NCBI GenBank assembly: GCA_905236755.1 | Contig: CAJOCR010000012.1 | Coordinates: forward strand, 1 to 64,000 | Source: an uncultured Prevotella sp. | GTDB lineage: Bacteria > Bacteroidota > Bacteroidia > Bacteroidales > Bacteroidaceae | DNA length: 64,000 nucleotides | Direction of reading: 5' to 3' | Shown: in pieces, positions 8,800 through 17,662 of the stretch | Layout: every line of letters begins with the position of its first letter | How positions within the stretch are numbered: the stretch's first letter is position 1 | Translations under genes and position numbers: made by a program | The notes under the pieces: model-generated | What the model was told of the DNA's origin: nothing | The model's input: only the letters and a program-made list of their open reading frames with translations | The model's database searches: none

Positions 8800-8836
8800 A
8801 ATAGCTAATTATTTAGTTTATGGTTAATATTATTTC

Positions 8837-10324
8837 TTAATTAAGAATACCTATCGCCTTCTTCAAGTTTATCAGCGACATTCTGACATCTACTTCTGCA
8901 TCTATCTTCTGACTCATTGCTTGTTGCCAAGCTGTCTGTGCAGCCATAACATCAGTTGACTCAATAACTCCTTCCTTAAATCCAAGAGTAGCACATCGCA
9001 AGTTTTCTTCAGCACTATTAATATTCTTCTTTGCCATTAGCAGTTTCTTGCGGGCCTCCTTTACCTTGAACTGACTTTGAGCAACCTGAAGATTAATCTT
9101 CTCTTGAGCATCCGACAACTCCAACTGTGCCATTGTTGTAGCCACCTTCGATGCTCTTACCTTATACGTTCCCTCAAACCAGTTCCACACTGGCACATGA
9201 ACAATAACACCTACCGACCAGTTTCCAGCAAACTTACGCTGGAATCCATTAAACACATTAGGATTTGATATCATATAACCTCCAGCAAGTGCTACATGAG
9301 GTAAATATGCTGCTCTTACAAGATTTGTTGCTTGCTTTGAAAGGTCAACAGCATTCTGAAGCATACGCAATTCTGGTCGAGCCTCGGCAACATCTGTTTC
9401 TGGAATATCATCGTTAACCATTGGAGTAACAATATCATTCTTTGCCTCATCCTCAAGAACAATATCTTCAGACAAAGGCAATCCACAAAGTTGACAAAGC
9501 AACATCTTAGCTAAAGACAAACCATTCTCAACCTGAGTAATCTTCATCTCTGCCTCGTTAACTTTTACATCAACCTTCAAGCCATCGGCCTTCGTTGCCA
9601 CTCCTTCTTTTATCATCTTGTGAACATCCTTGTCCAACTTGCTGATAAGATTCAGATAACTATTGGCAAGTTCCTGCTTCTGGCGAAGAGAAACCACCAA
9701 CCAATAAGCCTGATCAATACTATAAAGGGTAGCCTGTTGTTTTGCATCGATATCATTAGCAGCAATTTGCTCATTTATCTTTGCCATCTTATTCAATGCA
9801 GTAATGGCACCACCCATAAAAACAGGTTGTCTCACCATAACCGCTCCTGCCCAGATATTATGAGTATTTGTTTCAAAGGCATCTATAATAGAATTTCCAA
9901 TCTTATCACCTATATCTGCAAAAGGACGCCCAAGATTTCCAATAACACCACCCAACTGCTGTGCCACATTTGGAGTTATGAGTCCTTGACTTACAAGACC
10001 TGTTACCAAATTTGTAAGGTTTTCTCCTGCCGAAGTAGCAAGATTATCTCCCAATCCTCCCAATGCTACTTTTTGATCTTCATTAAGCAGTGATACCGAA
10101 CGACTATTGTATTCGTATCCTCCAAGAGCATCAACCTTAGGCAAATATTTTGTCTTTGCTGCTTTACTAATATTCTCAGCTACCTCCGTCTTTAATTTCG
10201 AAACGTTCAGTTGCTTATTGTTACGCAAAGCCAACGCTCGACAGCTGTCAAGCGAAAGCACACGCTGGGCAAAAGCAGGAACTGCCGAGCTTATTATAAA
10301 ACAAATAAATAAAGCCTTTTTCAT
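8837..10324 (-). CDS. TolC-family outer-membrane efflux protein
   Basis: Trimeric outer-membrane channel with a periplasmic alpha-barrel. Signal peptide MKKALFICFIISSAVPAFAQ; two repeats of the OEP domain (LDSCRALALRNNKQLNVSK at the start; IESTDVMAAQTAWQQAMSQK near the end). A hydrophobic Gly-rich insertion near residues 85-145 (LGGLGDNLATSAGENLTNLV) is longer than in standard TolC. Second gene of the operon, 24 bases after the coiled-coil protein gene. Confidence 0.9.
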   Translation of the reverse strand: MKKALFICFIISSAVPAFAQRVLSLDSCRALALRNNKQLNVSKLKTEVAENISKAAKTKYLPKVDALGGYEYNSRSVSLLNEDQKVALGGLGDNLATSAGENLTNLVTGLVSQGLITPNVAQQLGGVIGNLGRPFADIGDKIGNSIIDAFETNTHNIWAGAVMVRQPVFMGGAITALNKMAKINEQIAANDIDAKQQATLYSIDQAYWLVVSLRQKQELANSYLNLISKLDKDVHKMIKEGVATKADGLKVDVKVNEAEMKITQVENGLSLAKMLLCQLCGLPLSEDIVLEDEAKNDIVTPMVNDDIPETDVAEARPELRMLQNAVDLSKQATNLVRAAYLPHVALAGGYMISNPNVFNGFQRKFAGNWSVGVIVHVPVWNWFEGTYKVRASKVATTMAQLELSDAQEKINLQVAQSQFKVKEARKKLLMAKKNINSAEENLRCATLGFKEGVIESTDVMAAQTAWQQAMSQKIDAEVDVRMSLINLKKAIGILN

Positions 10325-10348
10325 ATATTGATTAAAATGCTATACTTC

Positions 10349-11221
10349 CTATTCAAAAGAGAAACTACGAGAACCAATCATATTTCCATCAGCAAACACG
10401 CTCACTCTATATGTTCCAGCCTCTAACGCCTGAGCAACATTCCAGAACATAGACACCATAGTTTCCTGCCCCGTATATTCTACTGCTTTCTTCATTGAAC
10501 AGGTCAATGTACGATTCTCGTAATCAAAGCTTCCAGCATTACCAAGAGTGCTACCTGTTGGTGACTTGATGACAACATATACATTCTTCATACCACTCTG
10601 AGCTGTTACATTCTTTGCCAAGCTAAAGGTAACCTGCATAGTACGAATTTTCTTCAACTTATTAGTAGTCTTTCCACGCTTATCCTTACCAGTAAGAGAA
10701 ATAGCCACAGCATCAAGCTGACTTGCAATAGCTACCTTCTCAGACAAAGATGCTTTTTCGGTATTCAAACCTTCAATCTGACGAGTAGCCTCTTCATACT
10801 TACCTCTAACGCGTGTATTTTCTTCAGTTAGATTCTGATTTAAACGATTCAAAGAGTCAATCTCCAACACATAGCTACGTAACACAGCACGAACAGTAGC
10901 AAGTTCCTTCTTCAGTCGAGCAATCTCACGAGCGTCAGTGCTCTTCACTCTACGCAACTCATCAAGAAGTTTCTGTGTTTTATTCTGCTCCTCTGTAAGC
11001 TGTGCCACAATAGAGTCATTGGTAATCTGACTCTTCATCTCACTATACTGATTTGCAAATTGCTGATATTCGTTTTCCATTTCCTTCTTGTCCAGCTCTG
11101 CCAGTTCCTGCATAGCCTTATTCTCTTTCTTTTGATCATCAAGACTAATTGCAAGGTAAACAACACCGCCTACAAGAAGTAAGCAAATAACTATCAATGG
11201 GATTAAAAACTTTTTCTTCAT
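10349..11221 (-). CDS. membrane-anchored coiled-coil protein, Bacteroidetes-conserved type
   Basis: First gene of the exporter operon. One N-terminal helix (FLIPLIVICLLLVGGVVYLA) is followed by about 130 residues of heptad-rich coiled coil (KKEMENEYQQFANQYSEMKS through QIEGLNTEKASLSEKV) and a C-terminal beta-rich domain of about 110 residues (MQVTFSLAKNVTAQSGMKNV; TYRVSVFADGNMIGSRSFSF). The topology suggests the coil and C-terminal domain are periplasmic. Not an enzyme as far as can be seen. Co-transcription with TolC, HlyD and permease genes suggests an accessory or scaffolding role in that exporter (inference). Confidence 0.7.
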   Translation of the reverse strand: MKKKFLIPLIVICLLLVGGVVYLAISLDDQKKENKAMQELAELDKKEMENEYQQFANQYSEMKSQITNDSIVAQLTEEQNKTQKLLDELRRVKSTDAREIARLKKELATVRAVLRSYVLEIDSLNRLNQNLTEENTRVRGKYEEATRQIEGLNTEKASLSEKVAIASQLDAVAISLTGKDKRGKTTNKLKKIRTMQVTFSLAKNVTAQSGMKNVYVVIKSPTGSTLGNAGSFDYENRTLTCSMKKAVEYTGQETMVSMFWNVAQALEAGTYRVSVFADGNMIGSRSFSFE

Positions 11222-11246
11222 TTTAAAATTATTACGTAAATCATTG

Positions 11247-11277
11247 CAAATTTATTATTTTTATATTAAACAACAAA
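11247..11277 (-). promoter_or_regulatory. promoter of the exporter operon
   Basis: Minus strand: TTTG (11274-11277), 19 bases, TAAATTTG (11247-11254). Start of transcription would lie about 20 bases before the first ATG. Confidence 0.7.
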
Positions 11278-11364
11278 GCATTTTCACGTCATAAAGCGTT
11301 AATCATTACAAAATTACCTTTTCTTTGGAAAAAAAGATGAAATTCACACTTCACACAAACTATT

Positions 11365-11472
11365 AGTAGCCCCCAAGCAGGTCCTTAGCAGCCCCCAACT
11401 AGCCCCTAAGTAGCCCCTTAGCAGCCCCTTAGCAGCCTCAAGCAGCCCCTTTGGGGCTACTAAGGGGCTACT
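11365..11472. repeat. 11-bp period array with inverted tail
   Basis: Eight near-identical direct units of the type AGCAGCCCCTT or AGTAGCCCCTA at an 11-bp period, followed by two inverted units (GGGGCTACT, AAGGGGCTACT). Same architecture as 3070-3228 but a distinct unit. No ORF. The rest of the 11222-11856 gap contains the exporter promoter, a dispersed repeat (11597-11660), the ilvE terminator and a palindrome CCTTCTCTTAAGAGAAGG (11835-11852). Confidence 0.75.
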
Positions 11473-11596
11473 TGTTCACTGCCTGTACTGAGCCTGTGCG
11501 CCGGGAATAGATAAATTGGAATGTGGAATATGGAATTTGCAATGTGGAATTACGAATTATAAATTATAAACTACGAATGAAATTAATAATGAGTAA

Positions 11597-11660
11597 TCAC
11601 TGACAGAGTGCTTGCTGTCGGCTTGCCAGTGCAAACGTAAAGACAAAGAAGACAATTGGT
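11597..11660. repeat. dispersed ~60-bp repeat, copy A
   Basis: Begins CACTGACAGAGTGCTTGCTG and ends with the GCAAACGTAAAGAC segment. Clearly related copies lie at 53101-53160 and 53212-53270, and one inside dapF (34516-34592). It carries an imperfect inverted repeat (CACTGACAGAG against its own 3' part). Confidence 0.6.
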
Positions 11661-11748
11661 CGGCTTCGCCAATTGCAAAGTGAAAAAATTGCTTTTACTG
11701 CATTTCTAAGAAGTAAGCACAAGTGTAAATATTTTCTGCTTCAGCAGT

Positions 11749-11780
11749 AAAAAAAAGACTCTTGCAATTCTGCAAGAGCC
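11749..11780 (-). terminator. ilvE terminator
   Basis: GACTCTTGCA (11757-11766), loop ATTC, TGCAAGAGCC (11771-11780). On the minus strand the hairpin is followed by a run of eight T. It lies 77 bases beyond the ilvE stop codon. Confidence 0.75.
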
Positions 11781-11856
11781 TTAAATATTCATTATTCTTT
11801 ATAAATCACTCATTCGTAATCCAACTCCACCCGACCTTCTCTTAAGAGAAGGAGGA

Positions 11857-12873
11857 TTATTCAATTACAACGGTTGTCCAACCATGTTTATCTTCAATAG
11901 TGCCATACTGAATACCACGAAGAGTTTCATATAGTTTGGTTGACCATGGTCCTGGTTTGTCGCCGAAGCTATATTTTGCACCTGTATCCAAATCATCAAG
12001 TTCTGATATTGGAGAGATAACGGCAGCTGTACCACAAGCGCCAGCCTCCTCGAAAGAAGATAGCTCATCAACAGGAATAGGACGACGCTCAACCTTCAAA
12101 CCTAAGTCTTCAGCAATCTGCATCAAACTCTTGTTTGTTATTGAAGGCAAGATAGATGTACTTTTAGGTGTTACATAAGTGCCATTCTTGATACCAAAGA
12201 AGTTTGCTGCACCACACTCGTCAACATATTTCTTTTCCTTTGCATCAAGGTAGAACTCAGAGCCATAGCCCTTTGAAGCAGCAAACATATGAGCCTGCAA
12301 AGAAGCAGCATAGTTACCACCAACCTTATAAACACCAGTTCCTAATGGAGCTGAACGATCCCAGCCACGAACAATAGCATACTTATTACTCTGGAAACCA
12401 CCTTTAAAATATGGACCTACAGGAGTAACGAAGATAAGGAACAAGTAGTCCTTTGCAGGATGCACACCCACCTGTGGAGTGATACCAATAAGAAGAGGAC
12501 GAATATAGAGAGTTGCACCACTTTCGTATGTAGGAATCCATTCCTGGTTCAAGCGAACAACCTTCTTTACCATTTCCTCAAACATCTCTGTAGGAACCTT
12601 TGGCATAACAATGCCATCACATGTGCTCTGAAGACGTTCTGCATTATCCTTCACTCGGAAAATACGAACCTTACCATCAGGACAACGATAAGCCTTCAAG
12701 CCCTCGAATGCCTCCTGACCATAATGCAAACAGGTAGCAGCCATGTGCATGTTAATGTATTCGTCGGAGCAAACCTCTATCTCGCCCCATTTTCCGTCAC
12801 GATAGTAGCAGCGGACATTGTAATCTGTTCTTCTGTAACCAAAAGAGAGACTACCCCAGTCAAGATCTTTCAT
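11857..12873 (-). CDS. ilvE: branched-chain amino acid aminotransferase
   Basis: PLP-dependent class IV transaminase that interconverts Leu/Ile/Val and their 2-keto acids using glutamate. The family signature LHYGQEAFEGLKAYR is near residue 50, the PLP lysine lies in GTGVYKVGGNYAAS, and YVDECGAANFFGIKNG and EEAGACGTAAVISPI follow. 338 residues matches the eukaryote-like/Bacteroidetes subgroup of this family. Single gene with its own promoter and terminator. Confidence 0.93.
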   Translation of the reverse strand: MKDLDWGSLSFGYRRTDYNVRCYYRDGKWGEIEVCSDEYINMHMAATCLHYGQEAFEGLKAYRCPDGKVRIFRVKDNAERLQSTCDGIVMPKVPTEMFEEMVKKVVRLNQEWIPTYESGATLYIRPLLIGITPQVGVHPAKDYLFLIFVTPVGPYFKGGFQSNKYAIVRGWDRSAPLGTGVYKVGGNYAASLQAHMFAASKGYGSEFYLDAKEKKYVDECGAANFFGIKNGTYVTPKSTSILPSITNKSLMQIAEDLGLKVERRPIPVDELSSFEEAGACGTAAVISPISELDDLDTGAKYSFGDKPGPWSTKLYETLRGIQYGTIEDKHGWTTVVIE

Positions 12874-12913
12874 AACACAACTTTTTAATTAATTCTTATT
12901 ATCAATCTTTTTG

Positions 12914-12945
12914 CAAAGATACAAACAAAAAATGATATTTTGCAA
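12914..12945 (-). promoter_or_regulatory. promoter of ilvE
   Basis: Minus strand: TTG (12943-12945), 21 bases, TATCTTTG (12914-12921). Confidence 0.6.
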
Positions 12946-12977
12946 CTTCTACTGCATTATTTTAAGAAAAAACGTTA

Positions 12978-13175
12978 TCACTTTTGACTTTCAAGTATCT
13001 TTTTGATTTCATTATCAGTCTTAGTCAACTTATCCTTACACAGCTTAATTAACTTCTGAGCCGTCTTCAGCTGTTCGCCCATAGTATCGATATCAAGCTC
13101 ATTATTCTCAAGCTTTTCTACGATTTCCTCTATCTGACGCATAGCGTCCTCGTATTTCATCTCGGTCTTTGTCAT
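12978..13175 (-). CDS. xseB: exodeoxyribonuclease VII small subunit
   Basis: Small helical subunit of the single-strand-specific exonuclease VII complex, 65 residues. The family pattern YEDAMRQIEEIVEKLENNELDI is complete, followed by a second helix ending in ILESQK. The start overlaps the xseA stop by four bases, so the subunits are translationally coupled. No terminator is seen before ilvE. Confidence 0.92.
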   Translation of the reverse strand: MTKTEMKYEDAMRQIEEIVEKLENNELDIDTMGEQLKTAQKLIKLCKDKLTKTDNEIKKILESQK

Positions 13176-14467
13176 TTTATAATCGATTTAAATATTCCTT
13201 TTCTAACCTTAGTCTCTACCTCATCACCACTCTTCAGCATTGAAGCATCAACAACCACTTTTCCTTTACATAGAGTAATACTATAACCTCTTTTTAGCAG
13301 TATTTCAGGATCCAACGCTTTCACTCGTTGCTCGAGCATCATAAGATGATGTTTTTCTCTTTGTAATCGAACATCAACAAGAGGTTTTATTTTTTCCTCC
13401 ATCAATAGCACATTATGTTTTTCACTTGACACCTTTTCATTTATCATAGAAGAAATTGTCATCAGCAGTTTATCAAGTACATTTTCATAATGCGTTTTCA
13501 CCAATGAGAACAAAACAGGTATCTTTTCTGCTATATGGCTCAAGCGTTGTTTCTCGTTCTCTATCCTATGCTGAGCAACAGTAACCAGCTCGTTTTCTGC
13601 TTCCATAAGCATTTGCCACACCACCTCAAGATGTTCAACAAGCAAGGCGGCAGCTGCTGTTGGTGTCTTCACCTTAGTATGCGAAATCATATCGAGCACA
13701 CTCTCGTCTCTATCATGTCCAATACCAGTAATAATGGGCAAAGGGAAATTAGCTACATTCTCAGCAAGAGCCAGTGTATCAAAGCCACTCATGTCGCTTG
13801 TAGCACCACCACCTCGGATAATAACAACAACATCGAACTCATCAAGTCGTTCGTTGATTGCATCGAGAGCAGCTATCACACTTCCTTCTATGCCTTCGCC
13901 TTGCATAATAGCAGGAAAGAGTTCCACCTGGAACTTAAAGCCATAGGAATTATCTGTAAGCTGACGAGTGAAATCGCCAAAGCCTGCAGCATTCAGGCTT
14001 GAGATAACGGCCACCCGCTGGGCAAACATAGGTATTTCAAGTTCTTTTTGTAGATCAAAAACACCTTCCCGTTTCAGTTGTTCTATTATATGCATACGCT
14101 TTTTAGCCATGTCGCCAAGCGTATATTCTGGATTTATATCTGTTACTATCCAGGAAAAGCCATAAGCCTCATGAAAATCAGCATAGACCTTAAGCATCAC
14201 CTTCATACCGGTGTGCAGATATTGTCCTGTAATCTGTTCGAACTTCGGACGGACATACATCCACTTACTCTTCCAACACTTAGCAGAAGCCTTTGCTACT
14301 GGTGTATTTGAGAACATATCCTTCTGCACAAGTTCCATATAGCAATGCCCCCTGACCTCTCTCACCTCTGAAAGTTCAGCCTCAACCCAATACTCCATAG
14401 AGAGATCTGTAGCAATAACCTCTCTTACCAAATTGTTAAGTTCGAATAACGATAGCGGAGTATTCAT
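13172..14467 (-). CDS. xseA: exodeoxyribonuclease VII large subunit
   Basis: Catalytic subunit of exonuclease VII, degrading single-stranded DNA to oligonucleotides. An N-terminal OB fold (about residues 5-105; YWVEAELSEVREVRGHCYMEL) precedes the catalytic domain with VAVISSLNAAGFGDF, VVIIRGGGATSDMSGFDTLALA and ITGIGHDRDESVLD. A coiled-coil region (about 280-385) then leads to the C-terminal ILLKRGYSITL segment. 431 residues is usual. Twelve bases separate it from the upstream subtilase gene. Confidence 0.94.
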   Translation of the reverse strand: MNTPLSLFELNNLVREVIATDLSMEYWVEAELSEVREVRGHCYMELVQKDMFSNTPVAKASAKCWKSKWMYVRPKFEQITGQYLHTGMKVMLKVYADFHEAYGFSWIVTDINPEYTLGDMAKKRMHIIEQLKREGVFDLQKELEIPMFAQRVAVISSLNAAGFGDFTRQLTDNSYGFKFQVELFPAIMQGEGIEGSVIAALDAINERLDEFDVVVIIRGGGATSDMSGFDTLALAENVANFPLPIITGIGHDRDESVLDMISHTKVKTPTAAAALLVEHLEVVWQMLMEAENELVTVAQHRIENEKQRLSHIAEKIPVLFSLVKTHYENVLDKLLMTISSMINEKVSSEKHNVLLMEEKIKPLVDVRLQREKHHLMMLEQRVKALDPEILLKRGYSITLCKGKVVVDASMLKSGDEVETKVRKGIFKSIIK

Positions 14468-14479
14468 GCAATCAATGAG

Positions 14480-15892
14480 TTATTTATTATTTCTTTGTTT
14501 TCGTGCATCTTGATAAGCCTTTCCAAAATCAGGAACGCCATAACCAAAGATATTATTTGGCGAAGAATAATTATTACCACTTCTTCGTACTAAATCAATA
14601 ATTTCAAATGCTGTCTTATCAGGACATGCCTGCCACAAACAAGCCACAAGTCCGGTTATCAAAGGAGCCGAAAACGACGTTCCCATATCATTAATAACAG
14701 AGCCTCTTCCTGACACTACAGCAGCAGGACTTCCAAAAGCCATCACGTCGGGTTTAATTCTGCCGTCAGCAGTTGGGCCAATAGAAGAGAAGGCTGCATT
14801 AATGCCATTAGGAGTTATAGCTCCAACGGTAAGAATGTCTGTTGCATCAGAAGGGAAATTCATTTTCTTCCAACAGCCCATTCCCTCGTTTCCAACACTA
14901 TTCACAAGAACAATTCCCTTTGAAGCCAACATGGATGCTGTTCTTGATATCAATGCGGTCTTACCATCAAGTTCGTTGTAGGTATGACTGCTTGAAACAT
15001 CATCAAACTCATGATATCCAAGTGAGGAATTGATAACATCAACGCCAACCGAATCAGCATATTCCACAGCCTCAGCCCAATAGTCTTCCTCGGCAAGGCT
15101 CTCAGTATGCTGATCCTCGCATCTCAGCAACATATATGATGCCTCAGGAGCAGTACCAATATAATATCCAGGCACCTCAACCGCCATAGCCGACAGCACC
15201 ATTGTACCATGATCAGTTTCTTCGAATATGCTTTTTGCTCGTGGAAAAACAAAATCTTTTATGCCTGCCAGTTTTAAACCATGAAGACAAGGAATACGAT
15301 CTACATTCATAAAGCCCGCATCAAGAACAGCAATCAATATACCCTTACCTTTATAACCTTGTTGATGCAAGCTCTCACCTTTCAGATTTTCTATCTGGTC
15401 GGCAGTAGCTCCATAAGGATTCTGCGATTCTTCCTGCCACTGATTAATCTCTTTTTTGCAAGTAGAACGAACAGATGTCTTTATTGAATCAGGAGCAGTA
15501 AACACTTTCAAACATTTACTAACAAATGGAAGTTTCTTCACCATATCCATCTGTGCAGCCTTGCGACATTTCACCAAAAGAGTATTGTTCCATTTGCTTT
15601 TTCCTACAATCTCAACTCCTGTTTGCGAAACTTTTCTGATATATTCCGGTGATACAGGAATATCTGTAGAATCTATCTTGATATTCTGGCGGACACGTCT
15701 TTTCAATGCTCGTTCCGATAGGAATTCATATGGCTTAGATAAAGAATACTTAGAATGACCTTTATCAGTTAAGTGGACTCTGAAAAGCATACACTTTCCA
15801 CCTGGATAAGACACCAGTTCCACCTTATGAGCACGCGAGTTGCCCAGCATACAACATAGTAATCCAAGAATTATCAGTAAGCCTTTCTTCAT
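14480..15892 (-). CDS. secreted subtilisin-like (S8) serine protease
   Basis: Signal peptide (MKKGLLIILGLLCCMLGNSRA), a pro-region to about residue 155, then the S8 catalytic domain: Asp191 in IAVLDAGF, His228 in ETDHGTMVLSAMA, the oxyanion Asn335 in VNSVGNEG, and Ser406 in GTSFSAPLITGL. All catalytic residues are present. The protein ends soon after the catalytic domain at 470 residues, with no C-terminal sorting domain. It heads an operon with xseA and xseB; the functional link is not obvious and may simply reflect a conserved neighbourhood. Substrate unknown. Confidence 0.88.
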   Translation of the reverse strand: MKKGLLIILGLLCCMLGNSRAHKVELVSYPGGKCMLFRVHLTDKGHSKYSLSKPYEFLSERALKRRVRQNIKIDSTDIPVSPEYIRKVSQTGVEIVGKSKWNNTLLVKCRKAAQMDMVKKLPFVSKCLKVFTAPDSIKTSVRSTCKKEINQWQEESQNPYGATADQIENLKGESLHQQGYKGKGILIAVLDAGFMNVDRIPCLHGLKLAGIKDFVFPRAKSIFEETDHGTMVLSAMAVEVPGYYIGTAPEASYMLLRCEDQHTESLAEEDYWAEAVEYADSVGVDVINSSLGYHEFDDVSSSHTYNELDGKTALISRTASMLASKGIVLVNSVGNEGMGCWKKMNFPSDATDILTVGAITPNGINAAFSSIGPTADGRIKPDVMAFGSPAAVVSGRGSVINDMGTSFSAPLITGLVACLWQACPDKTAFEIIDLVRRSGNNYSSPNNIFGYGVPDFGKAYQDARKQRNNK

Positions 15893-15947
15893 TGATATTC
15901 ATTTAAGTTTCCTACTAAAACTTCGCTTGCTTAGCAGATAGACAAGT

Positions 15948-16048
15948 TTAAGAGTTTAAGGAATTCAAGTGCCTACGGCAATTTGTTCAAGAGTTTAAGG
16001 AGTTCTAACTTTTGAACCATTGGAACTTTTTAAACCATTGGAACTTAG
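15948..16048. repeat. short tandem direct repeats
   Basis: AAGAGTTTAAGGAATTC near 15950 recurs as AAGAGTTTAAGGAGTTC near 15989, and ACCATTGGAACTT near 16017 recurs near 16034. They lie in the leader of the subtilase operon, between its start codon and promoter (16149-16179). Function unknown. Confidence 0.45.
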
Positions 16049-16148
16049 AAACAAATGGTATTGTCCTCTATCTCCGCCGCTAAAAGCGACATAACTCTCT
16101 TTTACTTTCTATATCTTCTAAACTAACGATAGTTCAGTTTCCTAAATG

Positions 16149-16179
16149 CAAAAGTAGAGAAAATGACCTTAATAACAAA
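16149..16179 (-). promoter_or_regulatory. promoter of the subtilase-xseA-xseB operon
   Basis: Minus strand: TTTG (16176-16179), 19 bases, TACTTTTG (16149-16156). It predicts a leader of about 250 bases. A rightward TATCTTTG box for the MATE gene lies close by at 16231-16238. Confidence 0.7.
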
Positions 16180-16271
16180 ATAAATAGGTGAAAAAGCTAT
16201 AATAATTCATGTTTAATCAATTGTTTTCATTATCTTTGCATTCATATAATATACTTATATACTTAGGATTG

Positions 16272-17654
16272 ATGGACAACAAGAAAGCAACACTCGAATT
16301 GGGAACCAAACCGGTAGGACATTTACTTTGGCAATATGCCCTACCTGCTATCATAGCGATGACTGCTTCTTCACTCTACAATATCATCGACCGTATTTTT
16401 ATTGGTCAGATTGTAGGTCCTGATGCTATTGCCGGCTTGGCCATCACCTTTCCATTCATGAATCTTAGTGGTGCTTTTGGTGCTGCCGTTGGCGTTGGTG
16501 CTTCAACAGCCATCTCAGTAAAACTTGGTCAGAAAGATTATGCATCAGCACAGAATCTTCTTGGCAACACCGTAACCCTAAATGTCATAATTGGCATTAT
16601 GCTCACTGTTGTGTGCTTAACATTCCTCGACCCAATCCTTCGTTTCTTTGGAGCAAGTGATGCCACTATTCCTTACGCCCGTGATTTTATGCAGATCATT
16701 CTTGTCGGAAATGTGGTAACCCATATGTACTTTGGTATGAATGCCCTCTTACGTGCAGCCTCTAAGCCACGCATGGCCATGTTTGCAACAATCTTCACCG
16801 TGGTGATGAACATACTGCTTGATGTGGTCTTCATTCTTTGGTGGGGCTGGGGTATTCGTGGTGCCGCCCTTGCAACAATGATTTCACAAACCCTTGCAAT
16901 GTGCTGGCAATTCTCTCTTTTTGCTGATCAGAAACAAATGCTCCACTTTAAGCGAGGCATATATAAGTTAAAGACACACCTTGTAAAAACCATCATCAGC
17001 ATAGGCATCAGTCCTTTCCTTATGAATGTGTGTGCATGTATTGTGGTCATCTTCGTAAACAATCAACTTTACCACTATGGTGGTGACATGGCAGTTGGAG
17101 CCTATGGTATTAGCAATGCCGTTGCAACGGTTTTCGTGATGTTTGTTATTGGTCTTAATCAGGGTATGCAACCTATTGCTGGCTACAACTATGGTGCACA
17201 ACAGCTTGACCGCCTTATGCGTGTTGTTCGCCTTGCCATCATAGCCGCCACATGTATCATGACCGTAGGATGGCTTGTAGCCATGTTCATGCCGTCGCTC
17301 ATAGCTCGTGCTTTCACTACCGATACCGAGCTTATGCGTCAGGCTATCGTTGCTATTCGTTTTAACCTCATGGTATTCCCTATCATTGGTTTCCAGATGG
17401 TTACAACCAATTTCTTCCAATGTATAGGCAAGGTAAAGATCAGCATCTTCCTCTCACTTAGTCGTCAGATGTTGCTTCTTCTCCCACTACTGGGCATACT
17501 TCCTATGTTCATTGGCCTCAATGGCGTATGGCTTGCCCTTCCATCGAGTGACTTTCTATCTGCATTACTGGCTTTCACAGTCATGACTATATTCATGCGC
17601 AAATTCAAGAAGCAGATTATAGCGCAGGAACAATTAAAAAACGAAACAAAATAA
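16272..17654 (+). CDS. MATE-family multidrug/sodium antiporter
   Basis: Twelve-helix inner-membrane efflux pump of the MATE family, presumably Na+ or H+ driven. The N-terminal family motif LWQYALPAIIAMTASSLYNIIDRIFIGQ and GAAVGVGASTAISVKLGQ are clear, repeated in the second half by IGLNQGMQPIAGYNYGAQQ. About 460 residues, typical. The ATG at 16272 is chosen because the longer frame from 16209 starts before the -7 box TATCTTTG (16231-16238). It heads a rightward run of eight closely spaced genes. Substrate not predictable. Confidence 0.9.
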   Translation: MDNKKATLELGTKPVGHLLWQYALPAIIAMTASSLYNIIDRIFIGQIVGPDAIAGLAITFPFMNLSGAFGAAVGVGASTAISVKLGQKDYASAQNLLGNTVTLNVIIGIMLTVVCLTFLDPILRFFGASDATIPYARDFMQIILVGNVVTHMYFGMNALLRAASKPRMAMFATIFTVVMNILLDVVFILWWGWGIRGAALATMISQTLAMCWQFSLFADQKQMLHFKRGIYKLKTHLVKTIISIGISPFLMNVCACIVVIFVNNQLYHYGGDMAVGAYGISNAVATVFVMFVIGLNQGMQPIAGYNYGAQQLDRLMRVVRLAIIAATCIMTVGWLVAMFMPSLIARAFTTDTELMRQAIVAIRFNLMVFPIIGFQMVTTNFFQCIGKVKISIFLSLSRQMLLLLPLLGILPMFIGLNGVWLALPSSDFLSALLAFTVMTIFMRKFKKQIIAQEQLKNETK

Positions 17655-17662
17655 CAAACCAT

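Noticed and set aside
9620..10093. 157-codon ORF on the plus strand
   Set aside because: Antisense shadow of the TolC-family gene.
13535..14002. 155-codon ORF on the plus strand
   Set aside because: Antisense shadow of xseA.
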